Shown here piece by piece: positions 27,646-36,380 of a stretch of 50,369 bases of DNA; position 1 is the first letter of the stretch; each line of letters begins with the position of its first letter. Source of the stretch: Muribaculaceae bacterium (GTDB lineage: Bacteria > Bacteroidota > Bacteroidia > Bacteroidales > Muribaculaceae); assembly GCA_022509165.1 (NCBI GenBank), contig JAFLTT010000014.1, positions 1 through 50,369 on the forward strand, written 5' to 3'. The notes beneath the pieces were generated by a model, which was not told the DNA's origin, did not search any database, and worked only from the letters and a program-made list of their open reading frames with translations. The position numbers and the translations under genes were made by a program.

Positions 27646-30177
27646 ATGAAAAGATATTTACCCTTATTAATTGCCATGGTGATGTCAGCTCCGATTTTTG
27701 CTGCCTCACCGAAAATGCCTGTACCCGGATTCAAGAAAAATCCGAACAAGGTGAAACGAATAGATGCAAAGGCCCAAAACGAGTCACAGACAGCTCGTAG
27801 ATTGCCTCAATCTTCAGCCGCTCCCCAGACATTTGCAATGTTGGAAGATTTGACTGAAAGAGAAGTTACCGGTATCCGTCTTATTGCAATGAGTACAGAA
27901 GAAAGAACCAAAGATGGCGGAAACACTTACGCTTATAACTATACTTATTCCTACGGCAAGTACGGATTCCTGCAAAAATGGGAGAATGATAACGGAAGTT
28001 ACGCAGAAACTGAATATCAATGGTATGTTCCCGGACAGAAATGGAGTCAGAAGGTTGTAACTGAACATTACGGTCAATACACTTATGTGACTACAACCAA
28101 CAGGACATTCTACGCCAACGGAAGTGTCAATACCAGTAAAGAATATGACACCGACAATAAACTTGTGATGTCTCGAACTTTCGATGAAAACGGCAACCTG
28201 ATTGAAGAAACCCGTGGAGATGAAACCAGATCATGGGTGTATTTCCCTTATACTGAGCAATGGTATGAATCCATTTCCAACGACAATTACAAGATGTTGT
28301 ATACAGTAGAAGGCAATGCCCTCATATATGAGGTACAACATCTTTATAACAATACCTGGGTTAGACAGAATTATTATGCCTATTACTATGATGAAAATGG
28401 TACACAGGTAGGAAACCTTAATATAGACTATGATTATGAGGGCACCCCTACATATGGATCCGGAAGTAAGCCTGAGATAAGCATACAAGGTAGCCAAATT
28501 ATAATTTCTTACCTTAGTTTCTCTATGGACACCATGGACTGGGTGATGTATGCTCAGGAAAAGTTAAGTGCCAACTTTAATGAGCCATGGATATACAGCG
28601 CAGGCGAGGTTCGTACTCGTGACAATTATTACGGATACAATAATGGGAACTGGTTTAGCATAACTAATGAGGTATATACCTGGATTAACAAGGATATAGT
28701 GAAATGTCAGGTTAAGGATCAGGATTATGGCCATACCAACAACTATGTACGTTATTATCTGGTAGAAGACAATAAATTGGATACTGAAACAGATTTCTAT
28801 TACGATGAATCCAACGGCAACTATGCCATGGTAGAATGGGACAGCCAGAATGAATATGATATCTATTCCTATTATAATGCTGACGGTACATTGTCGAGCC
28901 GTATACGTGTTAAGGGTATGTTATGGCAACAATGGAACGGCAGTGCTTGGGTAGCCTGTACAGGTAATGTCACTCTCTATGAAGGAGAAGACAGACTGGA
29001 AGGAGTATTCAATTCTCAAGGGCAACTTGTGGAAGTATCGGAATACGATAACGGTATGCTTGACGAAAAGACAGAGTTCACTTATATTCCAAACGGCTAT
29101 ACATATAAAATCTATGAGCCCGATGACAATGGTGTGCTTTATATGTACGAAACAGGTACCTACACTCTGGTAAATAACATCGAGACTGATGAGTATTTCT
29201 ATCACGATGAGGACGGAGAAATTACTTATGGCTATAAAAATGTAGAAAACCTGACCGAAAATTATACCATTTTTTATTCTTATTCTCTTGATCAACAGAC
29301 CTGGGAAGTAACCTATCGATATGCTAGTCCGATCACAGAGGTTCTTCCGGATGGAAAAATTCAGACTATCACAAGGGATTTTGTGGGTGATGAAATAGTA
29401 TATGTAGACAAAGATATTACCCAGGATGATTATAATACTGGAACTTACTATTTAGAACGTTATATCTGGGATAACACTACTCAATCTTGGGTAGGTGAGT
29501 ATAAGAGAGAGTGGGGCAGAGTTACCGTTCCTAATTTCGAGGTGATCTATCCTACAGAGCCTTCATATTTCTCAGATGAATATTTCGTCCCGGCAAATCT
29601 GCAGGAGGGATCTTCCGCATCTCAGGAAATTACATATAATTTCGATTATGTATGGGATCCCCAAAATAATGATTGGGTGTTGTCTTATGGCTCTAATACC
29701 ACCTTTACCGTCACCGGTAATACAATGGTTAAAGAGATAACAGACCAATACTCTGAAACTAATTTCGATTATACCACTCAAATTATTAAGGTAGACAACT
29801 CACGCCGAATCCTGAGTGACATTACTACCTACAGAGACCCTGCAAGAACTACAACTAAATCAATATCTTATACTTATGATTCCGAGGGGTATCTGATTAA
29901 CCGTTTTACAGATGATCCCAACTCTACCTATTCAGAAAACTTCACTTATGGAGAAATCACTTATGTGACTGATATCGAAGAGATAGCAGAAAATGCGGTA
30001 AAAGTGATTGTATCCGGTAAGAAAGTTACTGTGGCAGGAGATGCTCTTGTTGAGATCTTCAATATGCAAGGTCAGAAAGTAGCCGAGATCAAGGGTAATG
30101 GCAGTGTATCGCTTCCTTCAACAGGAGTATATGTAATCAAATATGAAGACAAAGCTGAGAAGGTACTCGTGAAATAA
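27646..30177 (+). CDS. Large secreted protein of YD/RHS-like repeats with C-terminal sorting-like domain
   Basis: An 843-residue exported protein if started at the ATG at 27646, which begins a signal peptide (MKRYLPLLIAMVMSAPIFAA); an in-frame ATG at 27610 adds 12 residues. The body is very rich in Tyr, Asp, Asn, Thr and Trp, with irregular strands such as FDENGNLIEE and YYDENGTQVG that recall YD/RHS or MORN-like repeats. The last 75 or so residues (VIVSGKKVTVAGDALVEIFNMQGQKVAEIKGNGS...GVYVIKYEDKAEKVLVK) match the general pattern of type IX secretion sorting domains. I do not recognise a catalytic domain. It stands alone between nuoN and glnN; a 7-bp hairpin (27588-27611) lies in its leader. 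Confidence 0.75.
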   Translation: MKRYLPLLIAMVMSAPIFAASPKMPVPGFKKNPNKVKRIDAKAQNESQTARRLPQSSAAPQTFAMLEDLTEREVTGIRLIAMSTEERTKDGGNTYAYNYTYSYGKYGFLQKWENDNGSYAETEYQWYVPGQKWSQKVVTEHYGQYTYVTTTNRTFYANGSVNTSKEYDTDNKLVMSRTFDENGNLIEETRGDETRSWVYFPYTEQWYESISNDNYKMLYTVEGNALIYEVQHLYNNTWVRQNYYAYYYDENGTQVGNLNIDYDYEGTPTYGSGSKPEISIQGSQIIISYLSFSMDTMDWVMYAQEKLSANFNEPWIYSAGEVRTRDNYYGYNNGNWFSITNEVYTWINKDIVKCQVKDQDYGHTNNYVRYYLVEDNKLDTETDFYYDESNGNYAMVEWDSQNEYDIYSYYNADGTLSSRIRVKGMLWQQWNGSAWVACTGNVTLYEGEDRLEGVFNSQGQLVEVSEYDNGMLDEKTEFTYIPNGYTYKIYEPDDNGVLYMYETGTYTLVNNIETDEYFYHDEDGEITYGYKNVENLTENYTIFYSYSLDQQTWEVTYRYASPITEVLPDGKIQTITRDFVGDEIVYVDKDITQDDYNTGTYYLERYIWDNTTQSWVGEYKREWGRVTVPNFEVIYPTEPSYFSDEYFVPANLQEGSSASQEITYNFDYVWDPQNNDWVLSYGSNTTFTVTGNTMVKEITDQYSETNFDYTTQIIKVDNSRRILSDITTYRDPARTTTKSISYTYDSEGYLINRFTDDPNSTYSENFTYGEITYVTDIEEIAENAVKVIVSGKKVTVAGDALVEIFNMQGQKVAEIKGNGSVSLPSTGVYVIKYEDKAEKVLVK

Positions 30178-30220
30178 AAAGGAAACTTTTATAAGAGAGT
30201 CTTTTCAATTTAACTAATAA

Positions 30221-30257
30221 TAGAGTCCGGCGATAAAATTCAGCCGGACTTTATTTA
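30221..30257 (+). terminator. Intrinsic terminator after the secreted-protein gene
   Basis: AGTCCGGC (30224-30231) pairs with GCCGGACT (30243-30250), with weaker pairs extending outward, followed by TTATTTATTT. It ends the upstream transcript just before the glnN promoter. Confidence 0.8.
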
Positions 30258-30268
30258 TTTGAAAAAAT

Positions 30269-30300
30269 TTTGGTGTTATAATGTCAATTTTTTAATTTTG
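30269..30300 (+). promoter_or_regulatory. Promoter of glnN
   Basis: TTTG (30269-30272), a 20-base spacer and TAATTTTG (30293-30300) match the Bacteroidota consensus exactly. The leader to the chosen ATG is about 165 bases; I see no recognisable riboswitch or strong hairpin in it. Confidence 0.8.
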
Positions 30301-30474
30301 CAGCGAAAATAATAACAAAGCAAGCGCTAAAAACATATCCTGAAAGACAAAGTATAGATAAAACATACATATCGAAGATATCTGAAAGAAACATTTTGAC
30401 CACCCCGATTGGAAACAATTAGAGAGATCGAAAATTTCAAAAAACAATCACAAATCGTTAAAGCTAACGTAAAA

Positions 30475-32658
30475 ATGTCAACACTCAGATTCAAAGCAGT
30501 GGAAGAAGCCATGGGCCGCAAGGCTGTGCCCGTGGAAATTCCGGAAGAACGTCCGGAAGCCTATTACGGCAAACAGGTATTCAACCGTCAGAAAATGTTT
30601 GAGTATCTACCGATGGAAACTTTTAATGTATTGGTAGATGCAATAGACAACAGAAAGCCCTTACCCCGGGAATATGCCAACAGTGTAGCAGACGGAATGA
30701 GAAGATGGGCTATCGACAATGGTGCACGTCATTACACTCACTGGTTCCAACCACTCACCGACGGCACCGCAGAAAAGCACGATTCATTTATTGAGCACAA
30801 CGGAAAAGGTGGAGTAGTAGAAAAATTCACCGGCAAGATGCTTGTGCAGCAAGAGCCCGACGCATCAAGTTTCCCGAGTGGTGGTATCCGTAATACTTTC
30901 GAAGCCAGAGGCTATTCAGCATGGGATATTTCATCGCCGGCTTTCATAATAGGCGAGACTCTGTGTATACCCACAATATTTATTTCCTACACCGGAGAAA
31001 GTCTTGACTATAAGACACCTCTTCTGCGCGCATTGAACGCCGTAGATAAGGCCGGAACACGCGTGGCTCGTTTTTTCGATCCCGAAGTGAAACATGTAGA
31101 TGCCTACCTGGGTTGGGAACAAGAGTATTTCCTCGTGGATGAATCTCTTTATTTTGCCCGTCCCGACCTGGCCCTTACAGGCCGTACCTTAATGGGGCAT
31201 GAGAGCGCAAAAAACCAGCAGCTTGAAGACCATTATTTCGGTTCAATACCTTCAAGAGTAGAGGCGTTTATGCTCGACCTTGAGATTGAGGCACATAAAC
31301 TGGGCATCCCGGTAAAAACTCGTCACAATGAGGTGGCTCCCAATCAGTTTGAGCTTGCTCCGATATTCGAGGAGGTAAATCTTGCCAATGACCACAACCT
31401 TCTCATTATGTCGGTGATGAGAGAAGTAGGAAGACGCCATAATTTCCGGGTGCTTCTTCATGAGAAACCATTTGCAGGAGTGAACGGATCCGGCAAACAT
31501 AACAACTGGAGCCTCGGAACCGACAAAGGAGTGCTTTTATTCAGTCCGGGTAAGACACGTAAGGAAAATCTGCAGTTCCTTACTTTTGTGGCCAACGTGA
31601 TGGCAGCCGTACACAAACATAATGCCCTTATCAAGGCTTCAATTGCTTCAGCAACCAATGCCCATAGGCTTGGAGCCAACGAAGCACCCCCGGCAATTAT
31701 ATCAATATTTACCGGAAAGCAGTTGAGCGATATTCTCGATGGAATCCTCAACGGAAATGTAGACTTGGATCTGGCCGACAAAGAGGGTATCACAATCGGT
31801 GTGAACCAGATACCTGAAATAATGATGGACAGCACCGACCGCAACCGTACTTCGCCGTTTGCCTTCGTAGGTAATCGTTTCGAATTCCGTGCAATGGGTA
31901 GTTCAGCCAATTGTGCATCTTCTATGCTTGCCTTGAATGCTGCTGTGGCCGATCAGTTAAATCAGTTTGCTGATGAGATTGAAAAACGTCTAAGCAACGG
32001 TGAGGAACTCAACAAGGCTATACTGTCAGAAGTAAAGAAACTTATTAAAGAATCTAAAGCCATCCATTTCGACGGTAACGGCTATTCAGATGAATGGAAA
32101 GAGGAGGCTGCTTCCCGTGGTCTTGACTGTGAAACCTCAGTACCCAAGATTTACGACGCTTATCTTAGCGAATCATCCAAAGAGATGTTCCATCGCACCG
32201 GAGTGCTTTCAGACGTGGAACTGGAAGCCCGCAATGAGGTGAAATGGGAGATGTATACTAAGAAAATCCAGATTGAAGCACGTGTGCTTGGTGATCTGGC
32301 TATCAATCACATCATTCCGGTGGCCACTCGTTACCAAAGCATGTTGCTCGATAATGTGAAGAAAATCCGTGAGCTCTTCCCTGAGTATGAGGCAAAGACT
32401 CTGAGTGAAGACGATATGGCTACCATCGCAAAGATGGCGGAACACATGAAGGTAATCAAACAAGAAGTTGCGGCCATGATCGATGCACGGCGAATCGCAA
32501 ATAAAGTGACAGAGGAGCGCAAGAAGGCTCTGATGTATCACGATGAGGTGTTACCTCACATGGATAAGATCCGCTACCACATTGACAAACTTGAACTTAT
32601 GGTGGACAATGAAATCTGGCCGCTTCCGAAATATCGCGAACTCCTCTTTATACGATAA
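30475..32658 (+). CDS. glnN: Glutamine synthetase type III
   Basis: A 727-residue enzyme, the usual size of GSIII, which makes glutamine from glutamate, ammonia and ATP and is the main form in Bacteroidota. It begins MSTLRFKAVEEAMGRK and contains the type-specific stretches GGIRNTFEARGYSAWD, YLGWEQEYFLVD, KTRHNEVAPNQFELAP, GVNGSGKHNNWSLGTD and NRTSPFAFVGNRFEFRAMGSS. I use the ATG at 30475; a frame-extending TTG at 30409 adds 22 non-conserved residues. It is a single-gene unit with its own promoter and terminator. Confidence 0.97.
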   Translation: MSTLRFKAVEEAMGRKAVPVEIPEERPEAYYGKQVFNRQKMFEYLPMETFNVLVDAIDNRKPLPREYANSVADGMRRWAIDNGARHYTHWFQPLTDGTAEKHDSFIEHNGKGGVVEKFTGKMLVQQEPDASSFPSGGIRNTFEARGYSAWDISSPAFIIGETLCIPTIFISYTGESLDYKTPLLRALNAVDKAGTRVARFFDPEVKHVDAYLGWEQEYFLVDESLYFARPDLALTGRTLMGHESAKNQQLEDHYFGSIPSRVEAFMLDLEIEAHKLGIPVKTRHNEVAPNQFELAPIFEEVNLANDHNLLIMSVMREVGRRHNFRVLLHEKPFAGVNGSGKHNNWSLGTDKGVLLFSPGKTRKENLQFLTFVANVMAAVHKHNALIKASIASATNAHRLGANEAPPAIISIFTGKQLSDILDGILNGNVDLDLADKEGITIGVNQIPEIMMDSTDRNRTSPFAFVGNRFEFRAMGSSANCASSMLALNAAVADQLNQFADEIEKRLSNGEELNKAILSEVKKLIKESKAIHFDGNGYSDEWKEEAASRGLDCETSVPKIYDAYLSESSKEMFHRTGVLSDVELEARNEVKWEMYTKKIQIEARVLGDLAINHIIPVATRYQSMLLDNVKKIRELFPEYEAKTLSEDDMATIAKMAEHMKVIKQEVAAMIDARRIANKVTEERKKALMYHDEVLPHMDKIRYHIDKLELMVDNEIWPLPKYRELLFIR

Positions 32659-32695
32659 ATACCGGTCTACAGGTAAAAAAGATCAATAGGTTTCA

Positions 32696-32741
32696 CAGCC
32701 GGATGGTTAAGGTATCTCCTGAATCATCCGGCTGATTTTTT
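32696..32741. terminator. Terminator between convergent glnN and pseudouridine synthase genes
   Basis: CAGCCGGATG (32696-32705) pairs with CATCCGGCTG (32725-32734), followed on the plus strand by ATTTTTTA. It should end glnN transcription; it may also act on the convergent gene, though less clearly. Confidence 0.85.
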
Positions 32742-32745
32742 ATGC

Positions 32746-33414
32746 TTAATCTTCAGGAAGGAATTTTTGGAATAGCGGAGGAAGTGGAGCCTCGAGCTCG
32801 ATCGGCAGTTTGGATACCGGATGTGTAAATGAGATGTTTCTGGCTAATAGAGAAATACTGCCGTCGGGATTGCTACGTCGCGCTCCATATTTCAGGTCTC
32901 CTTTTATGGGATGCCCGATATTTGATAGCTGTGCTCTTATCTGATGCTTGCGACCTGTAAGTAGGTTCACTTCCAGAAGTGAATAATGGTCGCCAACTGC
33001 TAATGTTTTGTATTTCAGGGTAGATTTCTTGGCTTCCGGATTCTTCTCGTCAGAGATGAAAGTCTTGTTGATACGTCCGTCGCTCACAAGAAAATTATTG
33101 AGAACCTCTTCTTCCTTTTCAGGTTTACCCTCCACGATAGCCCAGTAAGTTTTATGTATTTCGCCGTCACGCAGCATCTTGTTGAGGCGCTCCAACGCCT
33201 TTGATGTTTTTGCAAAGATCACAAGGCCGCCTACCGGACGGTCTATCCTGTGGACTACACCGCAAAATACATTCCCCGGCTTATTGTATTTCTCTTTGAG
33301 ATACAATTTCAGTTTCTCGGAAAGTGGAGTATCACCGGTTTTGTCGCCCTGCACTATTTCACCCGGCTCCTTGTTTACTACCAGGATATGGTTGTCTTCG
33401 TATATAATCTGCAT
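32746..33414 (-). CDS. RluA-family RNA pseudouridine synthase
   Basis: A 222-residue enzyme without an S4 domain. It starts MQIIYEDNHILVVNKEPG, has the catalytic motif HRIDRPVGGLVIFAK with Asp58, and later KTYWAIVEG and LLTGRKHQIRAQLSNIGHPIKGDLKYG, all standard for the RluA/RluD group. The RNA target (rRNA or tRNA position) cannot be fixed from sequence. The ATG at 33414 lies only three bases after the T run of the tRNA terminator, leaving no normal leader; a GTG at 33429 inside the hairpin arm is an alternative start. Expression may rely on readthrough from the tRNA promoter. Confidence 0.9.
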   Translation of the reverse strand: MQIIYEDNHILVVNKEPGEIVQGDKTGDTPLSEKLKLYLKEKYNKPGNVFCGVVHRIDRPVGGLVIFAKTSKALERLNKMLRDGEIHKTYWAIVEGKPEKEEEVLNNFLVSDGRINKTFISDEKNPEAKKSTLKYKTLAVGDHYSLLEVNLLTGRKHQIRAQLSNIGHPIKGDLKYGARRSNPDGSISLLARNISFTHPVSKLPIELEAPLPPLFQKFLPED

Positions 33415-33417
33415 GAT

Positions 33418-33445
33418 AAAAAAAAGCACATCCGGCGATGTGCTT
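33418..33445 (-). terminator. Intrinsic terminator of the tRNA-fMet gene
   Basis: On the minus strand a perfect 9-bp stem (33445-33437 with 33432-33424) with a 4-base loop is followed by a run of eight T (33425-33418). It lies between the tRNA and the pseudouridine synthase start. Confidence 0.88.
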
Positions 33446-33450
33446 CTTGT

Positions 33451-33525
<75 letters not shown>

Positions 33526-33539
33526 ATGTAATGATGGTG

Positions 33540-33571
33540 CAAAGTTAGTTATAAATTTTTAAATGCCCAAA
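33540..33571 (-). promoter_or_regulatory. Promoter of tRNA-fMet
   Basis: On the minus strand TTTG (33571-33568), a 20-base spacer and TAACTTTG (33547-33540) match the consensus exactly, ending 14 bases before the tRNA 5' end. Confidence 0.82.
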
Positions 33572-33644
33572 TTTAGATTCTCCAATTTCTTTAGAAACAT
33601 ATAAATTGGATTAAGACAACCATTATTTTTTACCCGAAGAGTCA

Positions 33645-33671
33645 TTGAATAAAAATAATTCGTTAAATTTG
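33645..33671 (+). promoter_or_regulatory. Probable promoter of the TetR-KAS III genes
   Basis: TAAATTTG at 33664-33671 matches the -7 consensus. The nearest TTG (33645-33647) is 16 bases upstream, a little close. The leader to the TetR ATG is about 75 bases. Confidence 0.5.
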
Positions 33672-33751
33672 CTCACAATAAATAGAAATGTGCATTTTGA
33701 TGATCCACAGGCCAAATGCCATTTCTTCCGAACCGATTTCACTATAGCATT

Positions 33752-34375
33752 ATGGTGTCGAAGACACGGGAACGTTTTATAGAGGTAGCACGTCAGCTTT
33801 TCGCCAGAAAAGGAGTGGAAAATACCACAATGAACGACATAGCGTCAGCTTCCGCAAAAGGGAGGCGCACCATTTATACCTATTTTAAAAGTAAACGTGA
33901 AATCTTCAATGCAGTAATCGCAAGTGAGACCGATGAACTGCTGAGTCGGCTCCGGAAGATAGTGGAACTCAAGATACCACCCCAGGAAAAACTCAGAAAA
34001 TATATCGACTGCCGATTTGACACCATGAGTGAGATAGTGTCGAGAAACGGATCGCTCCGAGCAGGATTTTTCAGGGATGTAAGAAAGGTAGACCGCGCCA
34101 GAAAACTCATCACCGACAAGGAGTCGGCCCTTCTGAAAGAGATTCTGAGCGAGGGAACCCTCCTGGGTGTATTTAAAATACGAGACCTGGATGCCGCAGC
34201 GCTGGTGATCACTCACACCCTCCACGGGCTTGACGTGCCCTATGTGCGCGATAATATCTCGAAAGAGGGGGTGACACAGGAGCAACTTAAGAAATATATC
34301 ACACGTCTCATCCTTCATGGCATAGAAGGCAACGGGATGGAAGATAAAGAAGAAACAGATACTACCTCAGTATAA
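33752..34375 (+). CDS. TetR/AcrR-family transcriptional regulator
   Basis: A 207-residue regulator. The N-terminal helix-turn-helix reads TRERFIEVARQLFARKGVENTTMNDIASASAKGRRTIYTYFKSKREIFNAVI, a clear TetR pattern; the ligand domain is not diagnostic. I start at the ATG at 33752; an in-frame ATG at 33716 adds 12 residues outside the conserved fold. KAS III follows seven bases after its stop codon and FabG lies next, so control of a fatty-acid-related step, as with FabR or FadR-type TetR proteins, is a reasonable inference. Confidence 0.9.
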   Translation: MVSKTRERFIEVARQLFARKGVENTTMNDIASASAKGRRTIYTYFKSKREIFNAVIASETDELLSRLRKIVELKIPPQEKLRKYIDCRFDTMSEIVSRNGSLRAGFFRDVRKVDRARKLITDKESALLKEILSEGTLLGVFKIRDLDAAALVITHTLHGLDVPYVRDNISKEGVTQEQLKKYITRLILHGIEGNGMEDKEETDTTSV

Positions 34376-34382
34376 CACGCCT

Positions 34383-35327
34383 ATGTATATAAATGCAATG
34401 GGGCATTACGTGCCCGCCGGAAGGGTTCCGAATGAATATTTTGAGAAAGTAAACGGACTCACGCCCGATTGGATTGAGCAACGCACCGGCATCAAGAGCC
34501 GCAGTAAGGCTAATGCCGATGAAAACTGCGACACGATGGCTCTGGCAGCCGTAGACGATGCCTTGAAGACATTGCCATACGATATCAAGGAAGTGGACCT
34601 TGTGGTGGGTGCATACTATGCTGTATACGACAGTGTGGCCACCGCAGCCCATGTGGCACAGCGCCAATATGGTATCGCACATGCCAAAGTAGTATATGCC
34701 TCGGCCGCTTGTTCTTCATTTATCAATGGTCTTGAGATTGCCGAAGGATATTTCGCAATGGGTAAGGCTAAGAAAGCCCTCATCATCTGCAGTGAGCACA
34801 ATACCTACTATAGCAACGAAAAAGATCCGAAAAGCGGACACCTATGGGGCGATGCAGCCGTGGCTTTCTTTGTAAGTAAAGAAAGGGAAGCCGATACAGA
34901 TATCGAGATACTTGATATCTTCACTGAGGGACTCGGCGATGTGGGAAAAGGTCCCGGAGGAGTGAAACTTCGTCCGGGAGAAGACGGCATCAATATGCCC
35001 GACGGCCGGGATGTGTTCATCAATGCATGCCGCTATATGATTTATGCCCTCGAAAATACTCTCAAACATACAGGGCTGAAGAAAGAAGACATAACAAAGT
35101 TTATCTGTCATCAAGCCAACAAGAGGATTGTGGCCCAAGTGGCACATCAACTTGACAAACCGCTTGAAGAATTCTACAATAACATCGAGGAACTGGGAAA
35201 TACCGGTTCTGCCTCTGCCCCCTTGGTATTGTCGCAACATAAGGGAGAATTAAAAAAGGGAGATGTGATCGCCCTGATGGTTTTTGGAGGCGGTTATTCA
35301 TGCGGTTGCTTCATTATAAGAGTATAG
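34383..35327 (+). CDS. 3-oxoacyl-ACP synthase III (KAS III, FabH-like)
   Basis: A 314-residue thiolase-fold enzyme with an intact Cys-His-Asn triad: Cys110 in YASAACSSF, His243 in ICHQANKRI and Asn273 in LGNTGSASAP. Such enzymes condense an acyl-CoA with malonyl-ACP to start a fatty acid chain, or a related acyl substrate in specialised pathways. It resembles FabH but is not next to plsX, fabD or acpP, so a second, dedicated paralogue is possible. It follows the TetR gene by seven bases. Confidence 0.9.
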   Translation: MYINAMGHYVPAGRVPNEYFEKVNGLTPDWIEQRTGIKSRSKANADENCDTMALAAVDDALKTLPYDIKEVDLVVGAYYAVYDSVATAAHVAQRQYGIAHAKVVYASAACSSFINGLEIAEGYFAMGKAKKALIICSEHNTYYSNEKDPKSGHLWGDAAVAFFVSKEREADTDIEILDIFTEGLGDVGKGPGGVKLRPGEDGINMPDGRDVFINACRYMIYALENTLKHTGLKKEDITKFICHQANKRIVAQVAHQLDKPLEEFYNNIEELGNTGSASAPLVLSQHKGELKKGDVIALMVFGGGYSCGCFIIRV

Positions 35328-35451
35328 TGCACAGTGCACAGAGCATAGTGCACAGCCGGGGAGAGAATAATTAATTAGAAGAGATTAGGATATAGTTAAT
35401 AAAAACTGTGTACGGTGGATTTGGCACCGTGCATTTAACCAAAGAGAAGAC
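35328..35451 (+). other. Intergenic region with short repeats and a hairpin before fabG
   Basis: ATAGTGCACAG occurs twice near the start (35325-35355) with a further partial copy between. ACGGTG (35412-35417) and CACCGT (35425-35430) form a 6-bp hairpin about 20 bases before the fabG ATG. No consensus promoter is evident. Confidence 0.4.
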
Positions 35452-36198
35452 ATGGGACTATTGACAGGAAAAACCGCCCTTATTACAGGAGCGGCTCGCG
35501 GAATCGGTAAAGCATTGGCACTTAGGTTTGCTGCTGAGGGTGCTGATATAGCTTTCACTGATCTTGTGATCGATGAAAATGGAAAGCAGACCGAGGAAGA
35601 AATAAAAGCTTTAGGTGTGAAATGCACCGGATATGCTTCCAATGCAGCAGATTATGCCCAGACAGAAGAAGTAGTGAAGAAAGTGCATGAGGATTTCGGT
35701 AAGATTGATATTCTTGTAAACAATGCCGGCATTACGAAAGATGGCCTTATGATGCGTATGACTGAAGGCCAATGGGATGCAGTGATCAATGTGAATCTTA
35801 AGTCTGCCTTCAACTTTATTCATGCCGTGCTTCCCATAATGATGCGTCAGAAAAGCGGCAGCATTATCAATATGGCTTCAGTAGTAGGAGTACATGGTAA
35901 TGCCGGACAGGCCAACTATGCAGCCTCAAAGGCCGGATTAATTGCCCTGGCAAAGAGTATAGCTCAGGAAGTAGGTTCACGTGGAATCCGTGCCAATGCT
36001 ATAGCTCCCGGATTTATCGAGACAGCGATGACAGCTGCATTACCCGACAATGTAAGGGAAGAATGGGTGAAGAAGATACCTCTTCGTCGTGGCGGAAAGC
36101 CGGAAGATATCGCAGAAGTGGCTGTGTTCCTGGCATCCGACATGTCGGCCTATGTTACCGGTCAGGTAATACAGGTAGACGGCGGTATGAATATGTGA
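35452..36198 (+). CDS. fabG: 3-oxoacyl-ACP reductase (FabG-type SDR)
   Basis: A 248-residue short-chain dehydrogenase. The cofactor motif is TGAARGIGKA, followed by NNAGIT, the active-site Ser in NMASVVG, and YAASKAG with catalytic Tyr and Lys, ending GQVIQVDGGMNM. It fits FabG, which reduces 3-oxoacyl-ACP with NADPH. Its place after a KAS III gene supports a lipid role. The stop TGA overlaps an ATG (TGATG) that opens a 55-codon frame inside the following repeat. Confidence 0.93.
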   Translation: MGLLTGKTALITGAARGIGKALALRFAAEGADIAFTDLVIDENGKQTEEEIKALGVKCTGYASNAADYAQTEEVVKKVHEDFGKIDILVNNAGITKDGLMMRMTEGQWDAVINVNLKSAFNFIHAVLPIMMRQKSGSIINMASVVGVHGNAGQANYAASKAGLIALAKSIAQEVGSRGIRANAIAPGFIETAMTAALPDNVREEWVKKIPLRRGGKPEDIAEVAVFLASDMSAYVTGQVIQVDGGMNM

Positions 36199-36370
36199 TG
36201 AGAAAAACGTTTATCGTTTTTCGTTTATCGTTAATCGTTGGTATTTTAGCGTTAATCGTTTGTATTTTAGCGTTAATCGTTTTTCGTAATTCGTTAACCG
36301 CTTTAAAATACTATTCTACTTATTGTTTACTGTTTAATGTTTATTGTTTAAAATTTAATATTTAATATTA
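36199..36370 (-). repeat. Composite intergenic repeat, copy 3 (inverted, between fabG and ispD)
   Basis: On the minus strand this reads like the other two copies: AACAATAAAC-like units, the core (36327-36284: AACAATAAGT, then TAGTATTTTAAAGCGGTTAACG), and AACGATTAACG-like units. Two 21-base units, GTATTTTAGCGTTAATCGTTT on the plus strand, stand in tandem at 36241 and 36262. Here the element points against the genes. A 55-codon plus-strand frame (36198-36365) runs through it but looks like a by-product of the repeat. Confidence 0.82.
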
Positions 36371-36380
36371 AATTTAAGCT

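Noticed and set aside
36198..36365. A 55-residue hydrophobic protein overlapping the fabG stop
   Set aside because: Its codons are produced by the intergenic repeat; low-complexity frames of this type arise from such repeats. Kept only as a note for ribosome profiling.
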